Assembly (NCBI GenBank): GCA_030040495.1
Contig: JASHTP010000202.1
Coordinates: 1 to 8,720 of the forward strand
Length of the DNA: 8,720 bases
Direction: 5' to 3'
Source of the DNA: Alphaproteobacteria bacterium
Lineage (GTDB): Bacteria > Pseudomonadota > Alphaproteobacteria > ATCC43930 > CGMCC-115725
Shown here piece by piece: positions 1 to 6,089 of this stretch. A program made the translations under genes and the position numbers. The notes under the pieces were generated by a model. The model did no database searches and was not told the DNA's origin. It saw only the letters and a list, made by a program, of their open reading frames with translations. The number at the start of each line of letters is the position of its first letter. Position 1 is the stretch's first letter.

Positions 1-120
1 AATAGCGGGACGGGCGGCCTCGGTCCACGCAATTGCGGCGAGGATGTGGCAATCCTCGCCCAACTCTCGCCACAAGCCGATGCCAGGGTCCTGCGGCTTC
101 TGCGCCAGGACCCGTTCCAT
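1..120 (-). CDS. Possible 5' end of a minus-strand gene, hypothetical protein (partial)
   Basis: Read on the minus strand from an ATG at 120, the frame stays open to the window edge and gives 40 residues beginning MERVLAQKPQDPGIG and containing CHILAAIAWTEAARP. By hand count its codons are about 70/50/78 % G+C at positions 1/2/3, which looks coding, whereas the plus frame over the same bases is about 80/54/71. A GGAGG lies at 137-133, but it is 12 nt from this ATG, longer than ideal; another ATG at 125 is better spaced but opens a less protein-like frame. I do not recognise the family, and no domain can be claimed from 40 residues. The start would lie 3 bp from the start of the plus-strand gene at 124, leaving no room for separate promoters, so either this gene or that start is doubtful. 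Confidence 0.35.
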   Translation of the reverse strand, partial: MERVLAQKPQDPGIGLWRELGEDCHILAAIAWTEAARPAI

Positions 121-123
121 CCC

Positions 124-519
124 ATGGTTTTTCCTCCGCGTCCCCGTTCCACCCGCGACGAGCCCAGCATCGCTCCGGTCGGCGCCGCGCCGCGCGACGC
201 CGCCATCCGCCCGGTCCTGCCGCGCGCCGCCGCGCCGCGCCCCGCCGCGGCCAAGCCCACGGCGAACGATGCCGGACTCGAACGCGAGGCGACGCGCTTT
301 CCCGCGGAACACCGCCACGGGGTAGAGCCGGGGTCGATCTCGCTCACCGCCGCCGACCGGATCATCGTCAGCTCGTCCCTCGCCGCCGGCGGCGAGAAGC
401 GGGAGAGCACCTTCAGTTTCTTCCGCGCGCTCGGCCTTGCCGTGCTCTTCGTCCTCGCCGCCATCGGCGCCTACAGCCTCTATCATTCGATCGCCCCGTT
501 CCTGCCCTGGGCCGGTTAG
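124..519 (+). CDS. Small hypothetical protein with one C-terminal transmembrane segment
   Basis: This 131-residue protein belongs to no family I recognise. From the ATG at 124 it has a Pro/Ala/Arg-rich, probably disordered first half (about residues 1-50) and a polar middle (about 50-95). Near the end is one hydrophobic stretch, FRALGLAVLFVLAAIGAYSL, at about residues 101-120, with only some ten residues after it. Basic residues just before the helix suggest a cytoplasmic N-terminus, so it resembles a C-terminally anchored inner-membrane protein. Third codon positions are strongly G/C, which supports real coding. The start is uncertain: the frame is open to the left edge, a GTG at 46 would add 26 residues, and no good ribosome site precedes 124. 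I chose 124 because codon statistics upstream favour the minus strand. The next gene starts 65 bp after the stop. Confidence 0.6.
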   Translation: MVFPPRPRSTRDEPSIAPVGAAPRDAAIRPVLPRAAAPRPAAAKPTANDAGLEREATRFPAEHRHGVEPGSISLTAADRIIVSSSLAAGGEKRESTFSFFRALGLAVLFVLAAIGAYSLYHSIAPFLPWAG

Positions 520-530
520 CCCGAGGCTGG

Positions 531-556
531 ATTTGACCGGGCCGGCGCGGTCAAAT
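531..556. promoter_or_regulatory. Perfect 9-bp inverted repeat upstream of the isomerase gene (candidate operator)
   Basis: ATTTGACCG at 531-539 is mirrored exactly by CGGTCAAAT at 548-556 around an 8-nt centre (GGCCGGCG). It lies 12 nt after the stop of the small membrane-protein gene and ends 28 nt before the ATG at 585. The left arm contains TTGACC, a fair -35 match, but I see no convincing -10 box 16-18 nt further on. No T-run follows, so an intrinsic terminator is less likely than a protein-binding site. The cognate regulator is not visible in the window. Confidence 0.4.
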
Positions 557-584
557 GGCGCAGCGCGACCGCCGGGGGACGCCG

Positions 585-1373
585 ATGCCGAAGCTCTGCG
601 CCAATCTCCATTTCCTGTTCCAGGAGCTGCCTTTCCTCGACCGCTTCGCGGCGGCGGCCGATGCCGGCTTCCGCGGCGTCGAATGTCTCGTTCCCTATGA
701 GGCGCCGGCCGACGCCATCGCCGAGCGGCTGCGCCGGCACGGGCTGACGCTGGCGCTCTTCAACCTGCCGTCGGGCGATCGGGAGAAGGGCGAGCGCGGG
801 TTCGGCGCGCTGCCCGGCCGCGAGGCCGAGTTCGCCGCCGGCGTCGAGCAGGCGCTCGGCTACGCGCTCGCCACCGGCGGCAAGCGCATCCATGCGCTCT
901 CGGGCGTCTGGCCGGAGGGGCGCGACAAGGCGGAAGGCGAGGCGGTGCTCGTCGCCAATTTGCGCCGCGCCGCCGATCGCGTCGCGCCGCACGGCATCGA
1001 GCTGCTGCTCGAGCCGATCAATCCGCGCGACATCCCGGGCTATTTCCTCAACACGCCGGGCGAGGCCGCGGCGATCCTCGACCGGGTCGCGCGCGCCAAT
1101 GTCCGCCTGCAGCTCGATCTCTATCATTGCCAGATCGTGGCCGGCGATCTCGCCACCCATGTCCGCCGGCTGCTGCCGCGGATCGCGCACATCCAGATCG
1201 CCGGCGTGCCGGAGCGCCACGAGCCCGATCGCGGCGAGGTCAACTTCGCCTATCTCCTCGATCTCCTCGACGCGCTCGGCTATGAAGGCTGGGTCGGCTG
1301 CGAGTACCGCCCGGCGGCCGGCACCGTGGCCGGGCTCGGCTGGGCGCGGCGCTGGGGCGTCGGCGGGGCCTAG
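585..1373 (+). CDS. hyi: Hydroxypyruvate isomerase family protein (Hyi/OtnI-like TIM barrel)
   Basis: This 262-residue protein matches the Hyi/OtnI sugar-isomerase family, whose members (about 260 residues) interconvert hydroxypyruvate and tartronate semialdehyde or 2-oxo-tetronates in the cytoplasm. The N-terminus, PKLCANLHFLFQELPFLDR, is characteristic, followed by AGFRGVECLVPY. The expected metal-binding set is present: Glu143 (ELLLEPIN), Asp178 (LQLDLYHCQ), Gln204 (HIQIAG) and Glu240 (GCEYRP). His181 and Glu218 are at the usual active-site positions. I chose the ATG at 585 over one at 555 because it gives the family N-terminus and has GGGGGA about 5 nt upstream. The gene leads a same-strand series; the lactonase gene follows after 54 bp. 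The usual otn partners (kinase, aldolase, dehydrogenase) are absent, so the physiological substrate is open. The family call is secure, the exact reaction less so. Confidence 0.9.
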   Translation: MPKLCANLHFLFQELPFLDRFAAAADAGFRGVECLVPYEAPADAIAERLRRHGLTLALFNLPSGDREKGERGFGALPGREAEFAAGVEQALGYALATGGKRIHALSGVWPEGRDKAEGEAVLVANLRRAADRVAPHGIELLLEPINPRDIPGYFLNTPGEAAAILDRVARANVRLQLDLYHCQIVAGDLATHVRRLLPRIAHIQIAGVPERHEPDRGEVNFAYLLDLLDALGYEGWVGCEYRPAAGTVAGLGWARRWGVGGA

Positions 1374-1427
1374 CCAAGGCGTCAAGGCCGCGCATAATCG
1401 CCGCGGACCTGCGACAGCGAGGCGTCG

Positions 1428-2192
1428 ATGAGCGTCGGACTCTACGCCCTGACCTGCGGCCACCTGACCGGCAAGCTCGGCCGTCTCATGGAAGGCGGCG
1501 AGGGCGAGGCGCGGCTGCCGATCCCGGCCTATCTCATCGAGCATCCCAAAGGCACGGCTCTTTTTGACACCGGCATGCATCCCGATTGCCAGCACGACCC
1601 GGTGGCGCGCCTGGGCGAGCGCCTGACGGGATTGTTCCGCTTCGACTACGCGCCGGGCGAGCAGATCAGCGCGCGGCTCGAGGCCGTCGGCCGCGATCCC
1701 GCGCGCATCGACCTCGTTGTCAATTCACATCTGCATTTCGACCATGTCGGCGGCAACGCGCTCATCCCCAACGCCACCGTCATCGTGCAGCGGCGCGAAT
1801 GGGCGGCGGGCATGGATTCCGAGCTCGCGGCGCGGCACGGCTACAACCGGCGCGACTTCGACCTCGGCCACAAGCTGCTGCAGGTCGAGGGCGAGCACGA
1901 CCTCTTCGGCGACGGCAGCGTGCTCTGCCTGCCGACGCACGGCCACACGCCGGGCCATCAGTCGCTGCGCGTCCGGCTCGCCTCGGGCGATGTGGTGCTC
2001 GCCGCCGATGCCTGCTACTTCTGCCGAACCCTGCGCGAGCGCCGGCTGCCGAAATATGTCCATGACCGCACCGAGATGCTGGCGTCGCTCGAAAGGCTGG
2101 CGCAGCTCGAATCCCGGGGCGCGCGCATCTTCTTCGGCCATGACGACACGTTCTGGCGGACGGTGCCGCAGGCGCCGGCTCCCATTGCTTGA
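1428..2192 (+). CDS. Metallo-beta-lactamase-fold lactonase, N-acyl-homoserine-lactonase type
   Basis: This 254-residue dizinc hydrolase resembles the AiiA/AttM lactonases that open the lactone ring of N-acyl homoserine lactones or related gamma-lactones. The full metal set is visible: SHLHFDHVGG supplies His101, His103, Asp105 and His106, GHTPGHQS supplies His177, ADACYF supplies bridging Asp194, and FGHDD supplies His238. Tyr197, three residues after the bridging Asp, matches the catalytic tyrosine of AiiA-type enzymes (DASY in AiiA) and argues against beta-lactamase or glyoxalase II. No signal peptide is seen, so it is probably cytoplasmic. The ATG at 1428 has GAGG about 5 nt upstream. The gene lies 54 bp after the isomerase and 23 bp before the flavin oxidoreductase. 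No luxI or luxR gene is in the window, so the substrate could equally be a catabolic lactone. Confidence 0.9.
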   Translation: MSVGLYALTCGHLTGKLGRLMEGGEGEARLPIPAYLIEHPKGTALFDTGMHPDCQHDPVARLGERLTGLFRFDYAPGEQISARLEAVGRDPARIDLVVNSHLHFDHVGGNALIPNATVIVQRREWAAGMDSELAARHGYNRRDFDLGHKLLQVEGEHDLFGDGSVLCLPTHGHTPGHQSLRVRLASGDVVLAADACYFCRTLRERRLPKYVHDRTEMLASLERLAQLESRGARIFFGHDDTFWRTVPQAPAPIA

Positions 2193-2215
2193 CGCGGCAA
2201 CAGGATCCATCCGAC

Positions 2216-3367
2216 ATGACCGAGCCTCTGCTCTTCGCGCCGATCGCGCTGCGCGAGGTCGCGCTGCGCAACCGCATCGTCATCTCGCCCATGTGCCAGT
2301 ACTCGGCGCAGGAGGGGATGGCCAATGACTGGCATTTCGCCCATCTCGCGCGCTTCGCGCTGGGCGGCGCCGGGCTGATCTTCGTCGAGGCGACGGCGGT
2401 GAAGCGCGAGGGCCGCATCACCCATGGCGACATGGGGCTGTGGCAGGACGCGCAGATCGCGCCGCTGCGGCGCATCGCCGCCTTCCTCAGATCGCAGGGC
2501 GCGGTGCCGGCGATCCAGCTCGGTCATGCCGGGCGCAAGGCCAGCATGCAGCGCCCCTGGCACGGCAACGGCCCGCTCGACGCGAGCGACCGCGCGCGCG
2601 GCGAGGAGGCCTGGCCGATCATGGCGCCGAGCCCGCTGCCGATGGACGAGGGCTGGCTCGTGCCGCACGCGCTGTCGCCGGGCGAGATGGCGGAATTGCG
2701 CGAGGATTTCCGCCGCGCCGCGCTGCGCGCGCTCGAAGCGGGCTTCGAGGTGGTCGAGATCCACGGCGCGCACGGCTATCTGCTGCAGAGCTTCCTGTCG
2801 CCGATCGGCAACCGCCGCAACGATTCCTATGGCGGCGACCGCGCCGGGCGGATGCGCTTCCCGCTCGAGATCGCCGAGACCGTGCGCGCGGCGTGGCCGC
2901 AGGAGCGCCCGGTCTTCTTCCGCGTCTCGGCGGTCGACGGCGTCGACGGCGGCTGGTCGCTCGACGACACCGTCGCTCTGGCGCTGGAGCTCAAGGCGCG
3001 CGGCATCGACGTGATCGACTGCTCCTCCGGCGGCATCGCCGGCTCGGCCACCGCGGCGCGCGTCCCGCGCGGGCCGGGATTCCAGGTGCCCTTCGCCGAG
3101 CGCGTGCGGCGCGAGGCCGGCATCAGGACCATCGCGGTCGGGCTCATTCTGGAAGCGCAACAAGCCGAGGCGGTGCTGCGCGACGGCAAGGCCGATCTCG
3201 TCGCCATCGGCCGCGAGGCGCTCTACGATCCCAACTGGCCGCTCCATGCCGAGCGCGCGCTCAAGGGCGACGCCGCCGATTTCGCGCATTGGCCGGTGCA
3301 GGCGGGCTGGTGGCTCGAGCGGCGCGAGCGCGGCTTGCGCGCGCTGCGCGAGGGCGCGAAGCCCTGA
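2216..3367 (+). CDS. Old Yellow Enzyme family NADH:flavin oxidoreductase (XenA/YqjM class)
   Basis: This 383-residue FMN-dependent ene-reductase would reduce activated C=C bonds of enals, enones, maleimides or nitro compounds with NAD(P)H. It has the marks of the thermophilic-like XenA/YqjM class: ISPMCQYSA with redox-tuning Cys27 and Tyr29, the VEATAV and GRIT segments, Gln101 in IQLGHAGRKAS, the substrate-binding pair His183/His186 with Tyr188 in IHGAHGYLLQSFLSP, Arg236, and Arg333 in IGREAL near the FMN phosphate. It is some 20-45 residues longer than XenA or YqjM; the extra length is mostly an Arg/Glu-rich C-terminal tail after the typical WLER end. I chose the ATG at 2216 because TEPLLFAPIALREVALRNR fits the family start and AGGA precedes it; a TTG at 2189 overlapping the lactonase stop is the alternative. 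It is the third gene of the likely operon. Confidence 0.93.
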   Translation: MTEPLLFAPIALREVALRNRIVISPMCQYSAQEGMANDWHFAHLARFALGGAGLIFVEATAVKREGRITHGDMGLWQDAQIAPLRRIAAFLRSQGAVPAIQLGHAGRKASMQRPWHGNGPLDASDRARGEEAWPIMAPSPLPMDEGWLVPHALSPGEMAELREDFRRAALRALEAGFEVVEIHGAHGYLLQSFLSPIGNRRNDSYGGDRAGRMRFPLEIAETVRAAWPQERPVFFRVSAVDGVDGGWSLDDTVALALELKARGIDVIDCSSGGIAGSATAARVPRGPGFQVPFAERVRREAGIRTIAVGLILEAQQAEAVLRDGKADLVAIGREALYDPNWPLHAERALKGDAADFAHWPVQAGWWLERRERGLRALREGAKP

Positions 3368-3387
3368 GCCGCCGCGGCGCGGCGCTC
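3366..3387 (+). terminator. GC-rich hairpin at the end of the flavin oxidoreductase gene
   Basis: Starting inside the TGA stop codon, GAGC (3366-3369) pairs with GCTC (3384-3387) and GCCGC (3371-3375) with GCGGC (3379-3383), leaving one bulged C and a GGC loop. The position is right for an end-of-operon hairpin, but only TCTAGGGG follows, with no T-run. It may be a weak or Rho-assisted terminator or only an RNA-stabilising stem. Confidence 0.3.
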
Positions 3388-3514
3388 TAGGGGAATCTTA
3401 ACCAGCGGCGGCGACAATCCCGGCGCGATCACCGCTTGGCCGGAGGAGACGGCGATGGGACGACGCGCCAAGAGCAAGCCGCTGCGCCACGGCCCGGCGC
3501 TGCTGCGTCGCGGC
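3368..3514. other. Convergent spacer with promoter-like and ribosome-site signals
   Basis: This 147-bp stretch lies between the plus-strand flavin oxidoreductase and the minus-strand alcohol dehydrogenase. Beyond the hairpin, the plus strand carries TTAACCA at 3398-3404, GACAAT at 3413-3418, a full GGAGG at 3442-3446 and an ATG at 3455. That ATG opens a frame starting MGRRAKSKPLRHGP, which soon runs antisense into the dehydrogenase gene. The order of signals is right for a small gene, but the frame beyond 3515 is an antisense shadow, so I do not annotate a coding region here. On the minus strand, a short CGGC-TGA-GCCG stem sits at the dehydrogenase stop. Confidence 0.4.
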
Positions 3515-4600
3515 TCAGCCGGGAAACAGGATGACGTTGCGCACCGCCGCGCCGGCGCGCAGCGCCGCGAAGCCGTCATTGATCTGCTCGAGCCGGAGCT
3601 TGCCGGAGATGAGATGATCGAGATGGAGCTTTCCCTGCAGATAGAACTCGACCAGACGGGGCATGTCGACGCGGAAGCGGTTGGAGCCCATGAGGGAGCC
3701 CTGGATTTTGCGTTCGCGGAGGAAATCGGGGCCGTGCAGCTCGATCTTGGTCCCGACCGGAATCATGCCAATGATCGTCGCCGTCCCCCCCGGCGCTAGC
3801 ATGCGGAAGGCCTGCTCGGCCGTCACTTTCGCTCCCAGGCATTCGAAGGAATAGTGCACGCCGCCGCCGGTCATGGCGGTGACCAGCTTCGCCGCGTCGC
3901 CTTCCGTCGCATTGACGGTGTCGGTGGCGCCGACCTTCTTGGCGAGCTCGAGCTTCGCCGGCATGGTGTCGACGGCGATGACGCGGCCGGCGCCGGCGAG
4001 CGCCGCACCGTTGACGCAGGAGAGCCCGACGCCGCCGCAGCCGATCACCGCCACGCTGGTGCCCGGCTCGACCTTGGCGGTGTGGAACACGGCGCCGACG
4101 CCGGTGAGCACGCCGCAGCCGATGAGCGCGGCGCGGTCGAGCGGCATGTCGGGGCGGATCTTGGCCAGCGCGTGCTCGTGCACCAGCATCTGCTCGGCAT
4201 AGGAGGAAAGGTTGAGGAACTGGTGCATCAGCCCCCCTTTCCACGACAGTCGCTGCGACACGCCCGGCGGCAGCTTGATCTCGGCGCTCTGGCAGAGCGA
4301 GGGATGGCCGGTGAGGCATTGCTCGCAATAGCCGCAGAAGACCGAGAGGCAGGTGACGACGTGGTCGCCCGGCTTGACGTAGGTCACGTCCTCGCCGACC
4401 GCCTCGACGATCCCCGCGGATTCGTGGCCGAGCACGCAGGGCAGGGGGTGCGGATAGGCGCCGTCGGCGAAATGCAGGTCGCTGTGGCAGATGCCGGCGA
4501 CCGAGGTGCGGACCAGCACCTCGCGCGGCCCCGGCTTCGCCAGGCTCACCTCCTCGACGGTGAGCGGCTCGTTGACCGCGTGCAGAACCGCTGCCTTCAT
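3515..4600 (-). CDS. Zinc-dependent alcohol dehydrogenase (medium-chain family)
   Basis: This 361-residue medium-chain dehydrogenase should oxidise an alcohol to the aldehyde or ketone with NAD in the cytoplasm. The N-terminal GroES-like domain carries the catalytic zinc ligands Cys38 (GICHSD), His59 with Glu60 (LGHES) and Cys162 (IGCG), plus the proton-relay Ser40. A structural zinc lobe is complete in class III spacing: Cys89, Cys92, Cys95 and Cys103. The Rossmann domain shows GCGGVG at 187-192, and Asp211 ends the second strand, which favours NAD over NADP. The sequence resembles the glutathione-dependent formaldehyde dehydrogenase branch and related Zn-ADHs, but the substrate cannot be read from it. 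The start at 4600 has GAGG about 6-7 nt upstream. The diiron gene lies 203 bp upstream on the same strand, with repeat elements between, so separate transcription is likely. I see no clear promoter at 4601-4669. Confidence 0.93.
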   Translation of the reverse strand: MKAAVLHAVNEPLTVEEVSLAKPGPREVLVRTSVAGICHSDLHFADGAYPHPLPCVLGHESAGIVEAVGEDVTYVKPGDHVVTCLSVFCGYCEQCLTGHPSLCQSAEIKLPPGVSQRLSWKGGLMHQFLNLSSYAEQMLVHEHALAKIRPDMPLDRAALIGCGVLTGVGAVFHTAKVEPGTSVAVIGCGGVGLSCVNGAALAGAGRVIAVDTMPAKLELAKKVGATDTVNATEGDAAKLVTAMTGGGVHYSFECLGAKVTAEQAFRMLAPGGTATIIGMIPVGTKIELHGPDFLRERKIQGSLMGSNRFRVDMPRLVEFYLQGKLHLDHLISGKLRLEQINDGFAALRAGAAVRNVILFPG

Positions 4601-4669
4601 GGCTCGCCTCGCTGTTCGTGTTTCCGCCGCATCAAAGGCACGGCCTCATCTCAGCTGCACCTCTTAATT

Positions 4670-4717
4670 CCCTCTCCGCCCCGGGGGCGCAGAGGGTCAG
4701 GGTGAGGGTGAGGTGGG
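4670..4717 (+). repeat. Palindromic intergenic repeat element, copy A
   Basis: CCCTCTCCGCC (4670-4680) pairs with GGCGCAGAGGG (4686-4696) with a single C-C mismatch. It is followed by a tail rich in GGTGAGG that ends TGAGGTGGG at 4709-4717. Hairpin plus GGGTGAGG tail is the design of a dispersed intergenic repeat often seen in G+C-rich Proteobacteria (from memory, not searched). The tail holds a short tandem duplication of GGTGAG. It is oriented opposite to copy B. Confidence 0.65.
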
Positions 4718-4749
4718 AGCGCCCGGCCGGTGGTGTCGAAGAAAGATCG

Positions 4750-4795
4750 CCCACCTCATCCTAAATCCTTCTCCGCCCTTGAGGGCGGAGAAGGA
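4750..4795 (-). repeat. Palindromic intergenic repeat element, copy B (inverted relative to A)
   Basis: The element begins CCCACCTCA (4750-4758), the exact complement of copy A's tail end. It continues into a perfect 13-bp stem, TCCTTCTCCGCCC (4766-4778) against GGGCGGAGAAGGA (4783-4795), with loop TTGA. Copies A and B therefore face each other tail to tail across a 32-bp spacer, like the paired units of BIME-type repeats. Copy B keeps a perfect stem, whereas copy A has decayed by one mismatch. Confidence 0.7.
4766..4795 (-). terminator. Possible terminator of the diiron protein gene, formed by repeat copy B
   Basis: In the minus-strand transcript this perfect 13-bp, GC-rich stem with a four-base loop starts 8 nt after the TAA stop at 4806-4804. 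It is followed by ATTTAGG, so the T-run is only three bases. The stability and position suit transcription termination or protection of the 3' end; the poor T-run leaves this uncertain. Confidence 0.4.
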
Positions 4796-4803
4796 CTTGA
4801 TCC

Positions 4804-5877
4804 TTACTCCGCCGCGGACTGCGTCACCTCGGCGACGCGCTTCTTGGCGTCGAACTGCTCGGCGACGCGGTTGTCGTTCTCCAGCATCGCCGCGGCGTCG
4901 GTGTCGGCGAAGCCCAGCACGCCCATGTCCTCATAAGCCTTGCGCACGCGCGCGCCCCAGAGGCCGATGTCGCGCACCGTCGGCACGATGCGGGTGAAGA
5001 GGCGAGCGCGGAACTGCGCCATGCTGTCCGACTGCATCACCGCCTCGGCGCATTCCTTGGCCGGCAAGCCCAGCCGCTCCCACACCTCCCACTGGTTGAA
5101 GCGGTCGCGCATGTGGTAGCAGGCCTCGACCACGAATTGCTCGCGCTCGTCGCGTTCGGCGTCGGTGAGGTGGGGATAGTAGTCGCGCAGCGCCAGCCTT
5201 CCGAAGGCGACGTGGCGCGCCTCGTCCTGCATGACATAGGCATTGACCGCGGCGGCGAGCGGATTGCCGGCGAAGTCGCGGATGCGCTGGAAGGCGGCGA
5301 GCGCCAGGCCCTCGATCAGGATCTGCATGGTGAGATAGGTCATGTCCCAGCGGCTGTCGCTGAGGCCGGTCTCGAGCAGCGATTTGAGGCCGGGGGTGAT
5401 GGGATAGGCGAGCTTGAACTTCTCGTGCAGCAGGCGCGAGTAAGCCTCGACATGACGCGCTTCGTCCATCACCTGGGTCGCGGCGTAGAACTTGCTGTCG
5501 AGGTCCGGCACCGACTGGACGATCTTGGCGGTGGCGATGAGCGCGCCCTGCTCGCCATGCATGAATTGCGAGATGCTCGAGGCTTGCTGGTGGTGGCGGA
5601 CCTCGATGCGCTCCTTGTCGGTCATGCGGCGCCAGATGTCGGTGCCGTAGATCGGGACGGCGCGGTCGTCGAGCTGCATCGGGTTCTCGGGATCGAGATC
5701 CTGCGACCAGTCGATGCGCAGCGCCGCGTCCCATTGCTGCTTCTTGCCCTTGTCGTAGAGCTGCAGCAGCGACTGGCGCTCGTCGTCATATTCCCAGGTG
5801 AAGCGCGTCTCGACGGTGCCTTCGAACTTCCATTCCGTCAGCTCGACCGGCAGCGCGTAGCGGTACATCGTCGACAT
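4804..5877 (-). CDS. Ferritin-like (R2-type) diiron protein
   Basis: This 357-residue protein has a ferritin-like four-helix fold with a duplicated diiron ligand pattern. First half: Glu109 in HGEQGALIA, then Glu139 and His142 in MDEARHVEAY. Second half: Glu189 in LIEGLAL, then Glu219 and His222 in QDEARHVAFG. The Glu to ExxH distance is 30 residues in both halves. All six carboxylate/histidine ligands expected for an oxygen-activating Fe/Fe or Mn/Fe site are present, so an oxygenase, oxidase or radical-generating role is possible; iron storage is unlikely. I cannot name the substrate or place it firmly in the AurF, R2-like oxidase or another subgroup. The ATG at 5877 has AGGGAG about 9 nt upstream; a longer frame from 5922 lacks such support and ATG 5868 is too far from it. 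No signal peptide is seen. It is divergent from the HyuA-type gene. Confidence 0.88.
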   Translation of the reverse strand: MSTMYRYALPVELTEWKFEGTVETRFTWEYDDERQSLLQLYDKGKKQQWDAALRIDWSQDLDPENPMQLDDRAVPIYGTDIWRRMTDKERIEVRHHQQASSISQFMHGEQGALIATAKIVQSVPDLDSKFYAATQVMDEARHVEAYSRLLHEKFKLAYPITPGLKSLLETGLSDSRWDMTYLTMQILIEGLALAAFQRIRDFAGNPLAAAVNAYVMQDEARHVAFGRLALRDYYPHLTDAERDEREQFVVEACYHMRDRFNQWEVWERLGLPAKECAEAVMQSDSMAQFRARLFTRIVPTVRDIGLWGARVRKAYEDMGVLGFADTDAAAMLENDNRVAEQFDAKKRVAEVTQSAAE

Positions 5878-5931
5878 GCTCGACACTCCCTCTGGCTTGA
5901 CCCCCGAAACACGCCATCTCACGCCGCGGCT

Positions 5932-5960
5932 AGCCTAGGCGGGAACGACCGGCCTGTGAA
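5932..5960 (-). promoter_or_regulatory. Candidate leftward promoter of the diiron protein gene
   Basis: Read on the minus strand, TTCACA (5960-5955) is followed after exactly 17 nt by TAGGCT (5937-5932). The -35 matches TTGACA in five of six positions; the -10 is weaker. Transcription would start near 5925, giving a leader of about 48 nt that contains the AGGGAG ribosome site. This was found by eye and has not been scored against a model. Confidence 0.4.
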
Positions 5961-5965
5961 CAGGC
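5952..5965. promoter_or_regulatory. 14-bp palindrome over the leftward -35 box (candidate operator)
   Basis: GCCTGTGAACAGGC is a perfect palindrome of two 6-bp half-sites around a 2-bp centre. It fully covers the proposed -35 box TTCACA of the diiron gene, so a dimeric regulator bound here would compete with RNA polymerase. Flanking it, CGACCGGC (5946-5953) is repeated inverted as GCCGGTCG at 5989-5996. Confidence 0.4.
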
Positions 5966-6089
5966 GGCGCGCGGATTCCTCCCCGGCAGCCGGTCGAAAC
6001 CCGCCCGATCGCATCCCGGGACGGATGATAGCCGCTGCCGCCGGCAAAGCCTAGGGTATTTCCCCCAGGGCCGGCGCGGCGGTACGGCT

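Noticed and set aside
1393..1398. CATAAT as a -10 box for a separate lactonase promoter
   Set aside because: No acceptable -35 lies 15-18 nt upstream, and the 54-bp gap fits operon reading from the isomerase gene.
516..1595. 359-codon minus-strand frame covering the isomerase gene
   Set aside because: It spans parts of two well-supported plus-strand genes and their spacer, and shows no domain signature.
2189..2215. TTG start overlapping the lactonase stop for the flavin oxidoreductase
   Set aside because: The nine extra residues (MTRQQDPSD) are not typical of the family, and the ATG at 2216 gives the expected N-terminus with AGGA upstream.
2015..3289. 424-codon minus-strand frame opposite the flavin oxidoreductase
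   Set aside because: Same shadow effect; low-complexity Arg/Ala/Asp/His composition and no family resemblance, whereas the plus strand has every Old Yellow Enzyme motif.
3854..4705. 283-codon plus-strand frame opposite the alcohol dehydrogenase
   Set aside because: Antisense to a complete dehydrogenase with all zinc ligands; the start lacks a ribosome site and the product shows only shadow-type composition.
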